Shown here in pieces: positions 34,789 through 42,793 of a stretch of 64,000 bases of DNA (within the stretch, counting starts at the first letter, position 1; each line of letters opens with the position of its first letter). The position numbers were made by a program, and so were the translations under genes. The DNA is from CAZQHK01 sp964593455. Lineage in GTDB: Bacteria; Muiribacteriota; CAYSPT01. The notes beneath the pieces are model-generated. The model had not been told where the DNA came from. It saw nothing but the letters and a program-made list of their open reading frames with translations, and did no database searches. The stretch is from assembly GCA_964593455.1 (NCBI GenBank), contig CAZQHK010000011.1:1-64000 (forward strand). Reading direction: 5' to 3'.

Positions 34789-35886
34789 ATGCAAGCAAGA
34801 AGGATAAGAAGAGAACCCTATGAGTGTAGAAAGCGTGGGATTCTACTCATTGGAGTGATGCTGCTGGTGGTGTTGGTGGGGATCGGGACCCTGATAGCTA
34901 CGCCGTACTTCAACACGGTCATGAGGCGGGAACAGGAAGCGGAACTGAAAGGCCGTTTGAGTTCGGTGAGGCAGGGGATGCAGGTGATCGGCACCCAATC
35001 GGTATCGGATATCCTCAACAATCCGGAATACGGGCCGCCGATATCGGACGACGATTCTCTGGCCGTCAAGAAAGACAAGATAAAGAAACATCTTAAATCG
35101 CTTATTCAGCAGGGATACATCAGGGAGTTTGCCGACGAACCGAACCTGGAAGGGCTGTCGTTCAACGTGACCGAGAACCTGCTCAAGAAACAGGACCCCA
35201 GCTTTGAGAAACCACTGTCTTCAATGACGAACACGATGGGAGGGGGGTTCGGTAAAAATCCAACAACAAAAAAGGCGTGGACCTACCGGGATTTCGTCCA
35301 GAAGTATGTTACCTGGCTTCCGCGAATCCGCTGTCCCTACTGCGGAGTGATGAATGAAGGCACGGACGCCAATGGTAACGGTGTTATCGACCCGATCGAG
35401 GGCATATTCCCTGCTTTCGACTTCAACGGCGACGGTTTAATTACTCCTTCTACCATACCTGAAGAAAGGCAGGCGGAGTTCAGGCTGAAGACTTGCGTTA
35501 ATACCAATTGTGCCGAAAACATCAAATATCCGTACTTGACGCTTATGAACAAGGGACAAGACTGCCAGAAGTGCTCATCCGGTCAAGTACAATTCACCGT
35601 AGATAAAACGGGAACAGAACTGCTCAAGGCTTCCACCTCTACGCAGATCGGGGTGTACGATGCCCCATGCAATATATGTGCCGAACCAGTGTTCTATCTG
35701 ATGGATGATGGAGCAGACGTCATGGTCGGTGCAAACAGGAAGTCTTACTCGGATGACGATCGCTACAAGAGCCTGGACTCCGATATCGGACCCGCCACCC
35801 CCGACAACAAGCGCTACGCCGACTACGAAGGACAGGACAAACGATTCGGCCGGACATCAATCAGCATCTGGAATCCACCGAAGTAA
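34789..35886 (+). CDS. Prepilin-like protein with paired CxxC motifs and EF-hand-like loops
   Basis: 365 residues. ATG at 34789 is preceded by AAAGGAG. The N-terminus has a basic leader, then R-K-R-G followed by a hydrophobic helix (about 18-40) and a charged amphipathic stretch, the layout of a type IV pilin or type II pseudopilin cut after Gly17. The Glu normally at mature position 5 is Gly22, which recalls tip-type minor pseudopilins such as GspK. The globular part has four cysteine pairs, C182/C185, C236/C241, C259/C262 and C294/C297, resembling two zinc knuckles, and two Asp/Asn-rich loops, DANGNGVIDPIE (193-204) and DFNGDGLIT (211-219), resembling EF-hand or dockerin calcium loops. It lies 12 bp after the giant gene, so the two products may sit in one pilus-like structure (inference). 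The exact family was not identified. Confidence 0.7.
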   Translation: MQARRIRREPYECRKRGILLIGVMLLVVLVGIGTLIATPYFNTVMRREQEAELKGRLSSVRQGMQVIGTQSVSDILNNPEYGPPISDDDSLAVKKDKIKKHLKSLIQQGYIREFADEPNLEGLSFNVTENLLKKQDPSFEKPLSSMTNTMGGGFGKNPTTKKAWTYRDFVQKYVTWLPRIRCPYCGVMNEGTDANGNGVIDPIEGIFPAFDFNGDGLITPSTIPEERQAEFRLKTCVNTNCAENIKYPYLTLMNKGQDCQKCSSGQVQFTVDKTGTELLKASTSTQIGVYDAPCNICAEPVFYLMDDGADVMVGANRKSYSDDDRYKSLDSDIGPATPDNKRYADYEGQDKRFGRTSISIWNPPK

Positions 35887-35918
35887 AACACGGTAAAGTA
35901 GGTTGCATTCGTCCTATC

Positions 35919-35941
35919 ATTGCCCGGCTTGACCGGGCAAT
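35919..35941 (+). terminator. Candidate hairpin terminator after the prepilin-like gene
   Basis: Perfect 9-bp stem (ATTGCCCGG / CCGGGCAAT) with a 5-base loop, 33 bases after the stop codon. No clear T run follows, so it may act as a weak terminator or a 3' stability hairpin. Confidence 0.5.
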
Positions 35942-36082
35942 CCATCTTACCTCCCACCACCCTTTGGAATTTAAGTGCAGAAAGAAAAGTGTGAAATTTT
36001 AAATTCTTAAATCTCCTTCTTGTAGGTTAGTACGGATGACTGGTGCTGTCTGTTCGGATGGTAGAGATACTGTGGTACAATT

Positions 36083-36110
36083 TTGACACGTTCTATAGTA
36101 CAAATACAAA
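36083..36110 (+). promoter_or_regulatory. Candidate sigma70-type promoter for thrB-lysC-asd
   Basis: Consensus -35 TTGACA at 36083-36088, a 16-bp spacer and a weaker -10 TACAAA at 36105-36110. This would start the transcript close to 36117, leaving a short leader with the AAAGGA ribosome site at 36123-36128. The leader has no room for a riboswitch or attenuator. An upstream TACAAT at 36076 is a competing -10 with no good -35. Confidence 0.42.
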
Positions 36111-36135
36111 CTATATATATTGAAAGGAAATCCTG

Positions 36136-37068
36136 TTGGTTAAAAGGGCTGTGGCCGATGTGCCGGGTTCACTCGGCAATGTCGGCTCGGGATTCGATTG
36201 TCTGGGACTGGCCTTGAGTATACGCAACCGTATCAGCATGGAAATCATGGACCGGCCGGGAATCTCTATCGAGGTTATCGGGGAAGGGACCGACAGTATC
36301 CCGCGTGATGAAACGAATTTCGTTGTGCGGGCGGCTGAACGGATCTTCGAACTGGCCGGCTGCCGGATAAGCGGGCTGGCCATAACGCTTCAGAACGGTA
36401 TTCCGCTGGCCCGCGGCCTGGGATCAAGCGGCGCCGCGGCGGTAGCCGGAATGGCTTGCGCCAACGCGTTGATAGAATCACCGTTCCCGGATAGTGAACT
36501 GGTAGAGATGGCGGCTGAGTTCGAAGGACATCCTGACAACGTCGTTCCGTCCGTGTGCGGGGGGTTCACCATATCCATGTGGATCTCTAAACCCGGCGGC
36601 AAACAGCTGCTCTACGATGCCTTCCCGGTACCGGGAAATCTCTCGGTGGTGGCGGCCGTGCCGACCTTTACCCTGGAGACGAAAAAAGCCCGCCAGGTTT
36701 TACCGGATTCGTATCCCCGGCACGCGGTAGTGCACAATCTGGCCCGAACATCCTGGGCTGTACGGTGTTTCATGAAGGGTGATTTTTCCTATTTGGCCGA
36801 AGCCCTTGACGACCAGATACATCAACCGTTCCGCTCGGTGTTGGTTCCGGGATTTAATTTGGTCAAGGAAGCCGCGCTAAAAAACGGTGCTCTGGCCGCC
36901 TGTCTCAGCGGTGCCGGCCCGACCGTAGCCGCATTTTATGTTGAGGCGAATGGCGATCGGATAGGTTCGGCTATGATGGAAGCTTTCAGTTCTGCCGGCG
37001 TCGGTGCCGGTTACCGGGTACTGGAGCCGGACAACAGGGGACTGGAAGTGACTCTGGAAGAGGTATAA
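36136..37068 (+). CDS. thrB: Homoserine kinase
   Basis: 310 residues, the usual size of the family. It phosphorylates L-homoserine with ATP, the step before threonine synthase, in the cytoplasm. It is a GHMP kinase: the N-terminal strand GSLGNVGSGFDCLGLAL, the ATP-binding loop PLARGLGSSGAAA (residues 90-102) and the C-terminal LSGAGPTVAAF are all present. The start is a TTG at 36136, chosen because AAAGGA lies 7 bases upstream and the protein then begins at the normal family position. The stop TAA is immediately followed by the lysC start, and asd overlaps lysC, so the three form an operon of aspartate-family amino-acid synthesis. Homoserine dehydrogenase and threonine synthase are not in the window. 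Confidence 0.93.
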   Translation: MVKRAVADVPGSLGNVGSGFDCLGLALSIRNRISMEIMDRPGISIEVIGEGTDSIPRDETNFVVRAAERIFELAGCRISGLAITLQNGIPLARGLGSSGAAAVAGMACANALIESPFPDSELVEMAAEFEGHPDNVVPSVCGGFTISMWISKPGGKQLLYDAFPVPGNLSVVAAVPTFTLETKKARQVLPDSYPRHAVVHNLARTSWAVRCFMKGDFSYLAEALDDQIHQPFRSVLVPGFNLVKEAALKNGALAACLSGAGPTVAAFYVEANGDRIGSAMMEAFSSAGVGAGYRVLEPDNRGLEVTLEEV

Positions 37069-38373
37069 GTGAAGAATCAGGATAAGAAAGAAGTGTTGTC
37101 ACGCCGTGTTGTTGTCATGAAGTTCGGCGGAACTTCGGTGGGCAACCTGGAACGGCTGCAAAAAGTAGCCGACCGGGTGGTGTCACGGTACCATGAAGGT
37201 TGTCTGCCGGTAGTAGTCGTATCGGCCATGGGAAGTACCACGGATGAGATGATCGAGTTGGCCTCAAAAGTCATGCACCAGCCGGCTCATCACCGGTTAG
37301 ACCGAGTGTTTACCAGCGTAGAAGAGAAAAATGAACCGCCCATGCGGGAACTCGATCTGCTGCTTACTTCCGGGGAACAGGTATCGGCGGCTCTCATGGC
37401 TATGGCCATCCAAGCCCGGGGAGTGAAATCGTCTGCTTTCCTCGGATTTCAGGCCGGTATTCTTACCGACGAAGACCACGGCCGGGCCAAGATTCTCGGC
37501 GTGAGTTCCGGGCACGTGCAACAAGTCGTCCGGGAAGGAGTGCTCCCGGTTGTCGCCGGTTTCCAGGGATGGACGAGAGACGGACAGATCACGACGCTCG
37601 GCCGGGGTGGATCGGATACTACAGCCATCGCTCTGGCCGTCTCGCTCGGGCTCGATGAGTGCGAGATATACACGGATGTAGAAGGCGTTTTTTCCGCCGA
37701 TCCGTGTATTGTTCCCGGGGCCCGGAAGATCAGTGTCATCGACTATGGTGAGATGCTGGAGATGGCGGGGATGGGGGCCAAGGTTTTACAGGCCCGTGCA
37801 GTCGAGTTTGCCCGGCGGTACAATATATGTGTACATGTCCGATCGAGTTTCAACCGGGAGGAGGGGACAGTAGTGAAGAATCTGGAAGGAATGGAAAGAC
37901 CGATTGTGGCTGGTGTTGTCAGCAGCGCCGACCAGGTGCGGGTAACTTTGACGCAGGTCCCGGACCGGCCCGGAATCGCCTGGCAGGTGTTTGCCGCTCT
38001 GGCTGATGCGGGTATTCCGGTTGAGACTATCGTTCAAAATACGGCTATAACCGACACCACTGATATTTCCTTCATCATGCACAACGAGTACCTGGTGGAG
38101 TCTATTCCGCTGATTCAGCGGGTCTCGAAAGGTATCGGTGCGGCGAACGTCGTTTACGATACCGAGGTAGCCAAAATATCGATTATCGGTGGCGGTATGA
38201 AAGGCCGTGCGGGGGTAGCCTCGAAAATGTTCGGGGTTCTGGCCGAACGGGGAATTAACATCAGTATGATTCTTACCTCCGAAACCAGGATATCCTGCGT
38301 TATCGACAGGAAAAATCTGGATGAGGCCGTCCGGGCGGTCCACGACAAGTTCGGCTTGGGTGAGAAGCAGTGA
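37069..38373 (+). CDS. lysC: Aspartate kinase (monofunctional, ACT-domain)
   Basis: 434 residues. It phosphorylates L-aspartate, the first committed step towards lysine, threonine and methionine. The N-terminal nucleotide loop is VVVMKFGGTSVGN (K18 F19 G20 G21 T22 S23); TTLGRGGSDTTAIAL and YTDVEGVFSADP are the other catalytic-domain signatures. Two C-terminal ACT domains follow (from about residue 285: VTLTQVPDRPGIAWQVF, and from about 365: ISIIGGGMKGRAGVASKMF), the usual site of feedback inhibition by lysine and/or threonine. The GTG start directly abuts the thrB stop and a GAGG lies just upstream, so translation is probably coupled. It is not fused to homoserine dehydrogenase. Confidence 0.95.
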   Translation: MKNQDKKEVLSRRVVVMKFGGTSVGNLERLQKVADRVVSRYHEGCLPVVVVSAMGSTTDEMIELASKVMHQPAHHRLDRVFTSVEEKNEPPMRELDLLLTSGEQVSAALMAMAIQARGVKSSAFLGFQAGILTDEDHGRAKILGVSSGHVQQVVREGVLPVVAGFQGWTRDGQITTLGRGGSDTTAIALAVSLGLDECEIYTDVEGVFSADPCIVPGARKISVIDYGEMLEMAGMGAKVLQARAVEFARRYNICVHVRSSFNREEGTVVKNLEGMERPIVAGVVSSADQVRVTLTQVPDRPGIAWQVFAALADAGIPVETIVQNTAITDTTDISFIMHNEYLVESIPLIQRVSKGIGAANVVYDTEVAKISIIGGGMKGRAGVASKMFGVLAERGINISMILTSETRISCVIDRKNLDEAVRAVHDKFGLGEKQ

Positions 38374-39386
38374 CAAAACAATTCAAGGTAGGTGTATTCG
38401 GGGCTACGGGAGCTGTTGGCAGGACAATGATCCAGGTCCTGGAAGAACGTGATTTCCCGGTAGGTGAACTCGTGCTGTACGCATCTTCACGATCCGCCGG
38501 ATCCCGGCTCACGTTTAAGGAACAGGAAGTAGAGGTTCGAGAACTCAACCGTTCGTCTCTAGTGCCGCTTGATACGGCGCTTTTTTCCGCCGGCTCATCG
38601 GTAAGTCTCGAATTCGCTCCTCTGGTGGCGGACCTGGGGGCGGTGGTAATCGATAACAGTTCGGCCTTCCGGATGGAACCGGAAGTGCCGCTGGTGGTTC
38701 CCGAGGTAAACAGTCAAGCGGCCTTTAATCATCACGGTATCATCGCCAACCCGAACTGTTCCACCATCCAGATGGTGGTGGTCCTCTATCCGCTTCAGCA
38801 GGCAGCCGGTATTAAACGAATTGTGGTTTCCACGTATCAATCGGTTTCAGGAACGGGTAAGAAAGCAGTCGATGAACTGATGGAACAATCACGATTGCTG
38901 CTGGAAGGTCAGCCGTGTCCCAAACCTGCCGTTTATCACCGCCGAATAGGATTCAGTCTGTTCCCCCACATCGACGTGTTCCTCGATAACGGCAGTACGC
39001 GCGAGGAGTGGAAGATGGTGGAAGAAACAAAAAAGATAATGAATTTACCTGATCTGAAAATGAGTGTTACCTGTGCGCGTGTCCCGGTCAGGATCGGGCA
39101 TGCGGAAGCGATCAATGTCGAGTTCGAGCGGGATCTTTCCGCCGATACCGCACGGAAACTGCTGGTAGCCGCTCCTGGAGTGATAGTGCTCGATTCACCG
39201 GATCATTGCCGGTATCCAACTCCGGAAGACTGCGAAGACCGTGACGAGGTATTTGTAGGACGGGTCAGGCGTGACGAATCGGTTTCCCATGGTCTCAACC
39301 TCTGGGTTGTGGCTGATAATTTACGGAAAGGCGCGGCCAGTAACGCGGTGCAGATCGCTGAAACATTGTTTGTTTCCTCACCGTAA
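38370..39386 (+). CDS. asd: Aspartate-semialdehyde dehydrogenase
   Basis: 338 residues. It reduces aspartyl phosphate, the product of the upstream kinase, to aspartate semialdehyde with NADPH. The Rossmann loop VGVFGATGAVGRTMIQVL is at the N-terminus, and the active-site cysteine lies in IANPNCSTIQMVVVLYPL (about residues 126-143). A later HAEAINVEF motif carries the conserved histidine. The GTG start overlaps the TGA of lysC by 4 bases, typical of translational coupling. Length and motifs are complete. The lptD-like gene starts 11 bp after the stop and could be read through from this operon. Confidence 0.95.
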   Translation: MTKQFKVGVFGATGAVGRTMIQVLEERDFPVGELVLYASSRSAGSRLTFKEQEVEVRELNRSSLVPLDTALFSAGSSVSLEFAPLVADLGAVVIDNSSAFRMEPEVPLVVPEVNSQAAFNHHGIIANPNCSTIQMVVVLYPLQQAAGIKRIVVSTYQSVSGTGKKAVDELMEQSRLLLEGQPCPKPAVYHRRIGFSLFPHIDVFLDNGSTREEWKMVEETKKIMNLPDLKMSVTCARVPVRIGHAEAINVEFERDLSADTARKLLVAAPGVIVLDSPDHCRYPTPEDCEDRDEVFVGRVRRDESVSHGLNLWVVADNLRKGAASNAVQIAETLFVSSP

Positions 39387-39397
39387 CGATAAAAACT

Positions 39398-41884
39398 ATG
39401 ATTTGCCGTAAACAATGGAGCGTCCTGCGATTGTTGCCGCTGGTAGTACTTGTCTTTATACCGGCGATGGCCGGACCGGCCTATGCCGCCGATACGGCCA
39501 AGGATAAAGACCTGGTTGTCAACATAAATACCGCTTCCCTGAAAGAACTCCTCCTCTTTCCGATAGTCGATCTGTCATTGGCCAGCCGCATCATACTTCT
39601 TCGCTCCAAAGAGGGCCCGTTTGAAGATTTGGAAGATATATCCGAAATCGAGGGTGTCAATGAAACGCTGTTAAAAATACTCTCGGAAGATATCGTTTTT
39701 ACCGGAGAAACCGAGGTCCCGCCAAACGCATATTCTAACGCTCGTTCCAGGCGTGTAAACCGACGGCAGAAGGTGAAGGATTTATCCAGGGCAAAAGAGG
39801 AAAGAGATCGTGCTGAGAGTAAAAAAGTCAAAGGAAAAAAACAGGATGAACGACTCCCAATTGACCTGGTCGCCGACTATCTCGAGTTCAAAAGCCAGGA
39901 TCAGATACTGATTGCCAAGGGGGCGGCCCGGGTGCTGCATGGTGACATGCATATCAGGGCCAGGGTGATCGAGGCGGATATGAAGAAGGAAAAGCTACTG
40001 GCCTATGGAGATGCCGTCTACTGGCAAGGGGAAGGGAAAGAAGCTCAAAATCTGCAAGGTGATCTGATCGTGTACAACCTGAAGACCGGTGAAGCCAGGG
40101 TCAGGAATGGGTGGACCCGGAAAATAATGAAAAAAGGCCAGATTTACTATGGCGCCGGTGAGATGAAAGCCGGCGAGAAGACAATCACCGGTGACAAAGC
40201 ATATTACACTACCTGCGACCGTGATGATCCCCACTGGAAAATCCTCGCTAACCGGATCATTATCTATCCTAAAAAGCGTATGATTCTCAAGAACGCCACC
40301 ACCTATATCGGGGACCAGAAGATCTATTCGGTGAAACACCGGGTGATTCCACTGGGCGAGAAAGCCGAGCCTGATTTCAAGCCGGGGTACCGGCAGGACC
40401 GCGGGTTTTACGTCGAATACAACAACGGATACGAGGTGAACGAAGACAATTTTGGCAAGGTCTCCGGGCAATGGTTTGAGCGGCAGGGGATGGGAATGGG
40501 GGTCACCCACCAATACCAGCAGGGAGAAAAACTCGATGGCCAGGTAAAAGTTGATTTATGGGACGAAACCACTCTTCGGCAAAGGAGTTCGGCGATTCAG
40601 TCGCGGCTTTCTCAGCGGCGGTGGAATATGAACTGGGGTCTGGGTTACCAGATGGACGCTGCTACTTCCGGCCGCATGAACACCTTGTTTTCCCGGAACC
40701 AGCGGCTTGGCCAACCGGCCAATGACGAGCTCAATTTAAACTTTAACATGAGCCAGAAAAAACCTGGTTACACGCTCAACCTCAAGTATAACGAACGGGT
40801 GGACGTGGACGGCGACCGCTACACGCTCGACCAAATCAGGACGGTTGACCGACTGCCGGTATTGACGCTCGCCACCAGATCCAAACCTATCGGCAAGACG
40901 GGCCTGAGCCACAGCATGTTCCTGGGTCTCGGCCGGCTCCGGGAGATTTCCTACTCGGGCGGCCAGCAGAAAAGAACCAGCACCTTCCGGGACGAGATGA
41001 AATACACCTTGAGTCACAGGACCATGAATTTCCTCGGTAAAAAAGTGAATCTGACGCCCAAGATGGTCTACCAGAAGATCAGGTACCAGACCGGTGGTAA
41101 CCTGGAGGCGATCCAGGTTAATCTCAGGTCCGTCCAGAAATATAAAAAAAGCTGGAGCGGCACGACCCAGTATGACTGGAAAAAAGCCAACGGTTCATCC
41201 CCATTAAGCCTGGAATATTCCGATTCAAACGCCAAGTCGGAGAATAACCTGCTCCAATACAATGTCGATTACCGGCCCGACCAGACATTACGGCTCACGG
41301 CTATCAAAGCTTACTACCGGTTTCCCACCTCGAAAAACAGGTTGGAAGGATTCGGTTCGGTGTACAGCACGTTGAACCTGAGCAGTCCCAGAGGAAGTGC
41401 CAGGAGATGGTCGTTTAATCTCCAGGCCAATTACGATTTTCATAAAAAGAAACTCGGTGAACTCAGATTTGGCGATATGGATCTGACAACCGTCAACCTG
41501 AGCTACAATACCAACCTCAAGGATTATTGGACCGACCTGGAACGTTGGAATCTTCGACTCGCTTCCAGCTATAACCACACCAAACACCAGTTCAAATACT
41601 TCGATGGGACCCTGTCATTTCCCGCCGGGGAGAAGATCAGAATGGATCTTCGTTCCCGATACGACGTGCCGACGAAAAAATTCACGTCAGGTCATCTAAA
41701 AGTTATCTATGATCTTCATTGCTGGGAGGCCAGGGTAGAAATCGGGCAGAAAAAAAGGGACCTTCAGTTCATGATCTACCTGAAAGCCTTCCCGGATAAG
41801 CCTTTCGGGATCAAGTATGACGATGACAAACAGATCTTCATGCCATATTACGGCGACCGCGACGTAGATAATCTGTATTATTAA
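39398..41884 (+). CDS. lptD: LptD/OstA-family outer-membrane protein with an N-terminal helix-hairpin-helix domain
   Basis: 828 residues. A signal peptide (about 1-30, ending AGPAYA) is followed by a ComEA-like helix-hairpin-helix segment (about 40-100: NINTASLKELL ... LASRIILLRSKEGPFEDLEDIS), a Lys/Arg/Glu-rich linker, an OstA/LptA-like beta-jellyroll (about 150-290, LVADYLEFKSQDQILIAKG) and a long C-terminal beta-strand-rich region with the GYRQDRGFYVEYNNGYEVNED segment typical of LptD. In the known system LptD is the outer-membrane translocon that receives LPS from the LptA bridge. The HHH module is normally a DNA-binding or T2SK element and is unexpected here. The ATG at 39398 has no strong ribosome site; it was chosen because the signal peptide starts there. 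Family assignment is good, but a role in LPS export is by homology only. Confidence 0.75.
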   Translation: MICRKQWSVLRLLPLVVLVFIPAMAGPAYAADTAKDKDLVVNINTASLKELLLFPIVDLSLASRIILLRSKEGPFEDLEDISEIEGVNETLLKILSEDIVFTGETEVPPNAYSNARSRRVNRRQKVKDLSRAKEERDRAESKKVKGKKQDERLPIDLVADYLEFKSQDQILIAKGAARVLHGDMHIRARVIEADMKKEKLLAYGDAVYWQGEGKEAQNLQGDLIVYNLKTGEARVRNGWTRKIMKKGQIYYGAGEMKAGEKTITGDKAYYTTCDRDDPHWKILANRIIIYPKKRMILKNATTYIGDQKIYSVKHRVIPLGEKAEPDFKPGYRQDRGFYVEYNNGYEVNEDNFGKVSGQWFERQGMGMGVTHQYQQGEKLDGQVKVDLWDETTLRQRSSAIQSRLSQRRWNMNWGLGYQMDAATSGRMNTLFSRNQRLGQPANDELNLNFNMSQKKPGYTLNLKYNERVDVDGDRYTLDQIRTVDRLPVLTLATRSKPIGKTGLSHSMFLGLGRLREISYSGGQQKRTSTFRDEMKYTLSHRTMNFLGKKVNLTPKMVYQKIRYQTGGNLEAIQVNLRSVQKYKKSWSGTTQYDWKKANGSSPLSLEYSDSNAKSENNLLQYNVDYRPDQTLRLTAIKAYYRFPTSKNRLEGFGSVYSTLNLSSPRGSARRWSFNLQANYDFHKKKLGELRFGDMDLTTVNLSYNTNLKDYWTDLERWNLRLASSYNHTKHQFKYFDGTLSFPAGEKIRMDLRSRYDVPTKKFTSGHLKVIYDLHCWEARVEIGQKKRDLQFMIYLKAFPDKPFGIKYDDDKQIFMPYYGDRDVDNLYY

Positions 41885-41945
41885 AATAGCGGACTCCGCA
41901 ACCGGTTCCAGTGAGCCTGATCGTTTATCAAAAGAACCTATGCTA

Positions 41946-42100
41946 AGCAAGCGCCTTGCGAAGCAACAGCGCAGCGAAGGCCGACCGCCGGGCGGGACGG
42001 AGAGGCCTTGCTACTGGACAATGCAGCGCTGATGATTAGGATCGGAATGACCTCATAGGGTCCTCTTTCTACACTTCTTGCTTACAATCTCAATCTCATA
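41946..42100. repeat. 155-bp structured repeat, copy 1
   Basis: Identical at all 155 positions to 42440-42594. Nested inverted repeats are visible: CAGCGC 41967-41972 with GCGCTG 42026-42031, AAGGCC 41977-41982 with GGCCTT 42004-42009, and CCGC 41985-41988 with GCGG 41992-41995. An outer pair TAAGCAAG (41944-41951) and CTTGCTTA (42077-42084) frames most of the element. No protein is coded. It could be a non-autonomous mobile element (MITE/REP-like) or a structured RNA. Confidence 0.8.
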
Positions 42101-42200
42101 NNNNNNNNNNNNNNNNNNNNNNNNNNNNNNNNNNNNNNNNNNNNNNNNNNNNNNNNNNNNNNNNNNNNNNNNNNNNNNNNNNNNNNNNNNNNNNNNNNNN
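42101..42200. other. Assembly gap (100 N)
   Basis: A run of exactly 100 N, the usual placeholder for a gap of unknown length. The 55 bases before it (42046-42100) equal the 55 bases after it (42201-42255), so the flanking contigs overlap and the real distance may be shorter than shown. Confidence 0.95.
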
Positions 42201-42255
42201 AATGACCTCATAGGGTCCTCTTTCTACACTTCTTGCTTACAATCTCAATCTCATA
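42201..42255. repeat. Partial (55-bp) copy of the repeat, probably a contig-overlap duplicate
   Basis: Identical to the last 55 bases of both full copies (42046-42100 and 42540-42594). It begins exactly at the end of the N run, so it is best read as the other end of an assembly overlap and not as a third biological copy. Confidence 0.75.
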
Positions 42256-42439
42256 ACTTCTTGTTGTCAGGCCGGTTCGTCGCTATTGTCTCATTTCCCA
42301 CACCAGTGCCTGTCTCACAATGACATCTTCCTCCCGCCCTCCAGCAAGCAAGCGTAGAAAGCAAGGTGGAGAAGTAAGTAAGTGTAAGATTTAGATTTTT
42401 CCTTCACTCGGCTGTTCGTAAGCAAAAGAATCTCATTTG

Positions 42440-42594
42440 AGCAAGCGCCTTGCGAAGCAACAGCGCAGCGAAGGCCGACCGCCGGGCGGGACGGAGAGGC
42501 CTTGCTACTGGACAATGCAGCGCTGATGATTAGGATCGGAATGACCTCATAGGGTCCTCTTTCTACACTTCTTGCTTACAATCTCAATCTCATA
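42440..42594. repeat. 155-bp structured repeat, copy 2
   Basis: Exact match to 41946-42100 with the same nested stems. Sequence on both sides differs from copy 1 (…CATTTG before, CCTTCAG after), which defines the element borders at this resolution. Confidence 0.8.
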
Positions 42595-42793
42595 CCTTCA
42601 GATTCAATATTGATCCTGTCACTTGACTGTTCGCTAGCATAGTGAAAGATGCTCTACTTTCCTTATATATATCAATCTCTCCATTTGATTACTAAAATTT
42701 TTGCCGGATGCGCCGATACATCGAGAAGGACTCGTTGTATAGGGTTTCGTGTGCTGGAAATGCGGGTATGTCCTGAAGGAGGAGATATATATA

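Larger units (their letters stand above)
41885..42793. other. Gene-free, repeat-rich interval with assembly gap
   Basis: No credible gene was seen on either strand. The interval holds two exact copies of a 155-bp repeat, a 55-bp partial copy, a 100-base N run, an inverted partial repeat near 42346-42361, and an AT-rich leader before the next gene. Short frames here cross the N run or have no ribosome site. Confidence 0.8.

Noticed and set aside
35942..36135. A lysine riboswitch or T-box ahead of the aspartate operon
   Set aside because: No conserved riboswitch core or specifier/T-box sequence could be recognised, and the candidate promoter leaves a leader of only about 20 bases.
42078..42323. 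An 81-codon plus-strand frame across the gap
   Set aside because: About a third of it is N, and its ends lie in the two overlapping copies of the repeat, so it is an assembly artefact.
42315..42515. A 66-codon minus-strand frame in the repeat interval
   Set aside because: No ribosome site, and half of it lies in the non-coding structured repeat.
41946..42594. The exact repeats as a CRISPR array
   Set aside because: Only two full copies, 155 bp long and widely spaced, with no cas genes; they do not have CRISPR repeat-spacer geometry.
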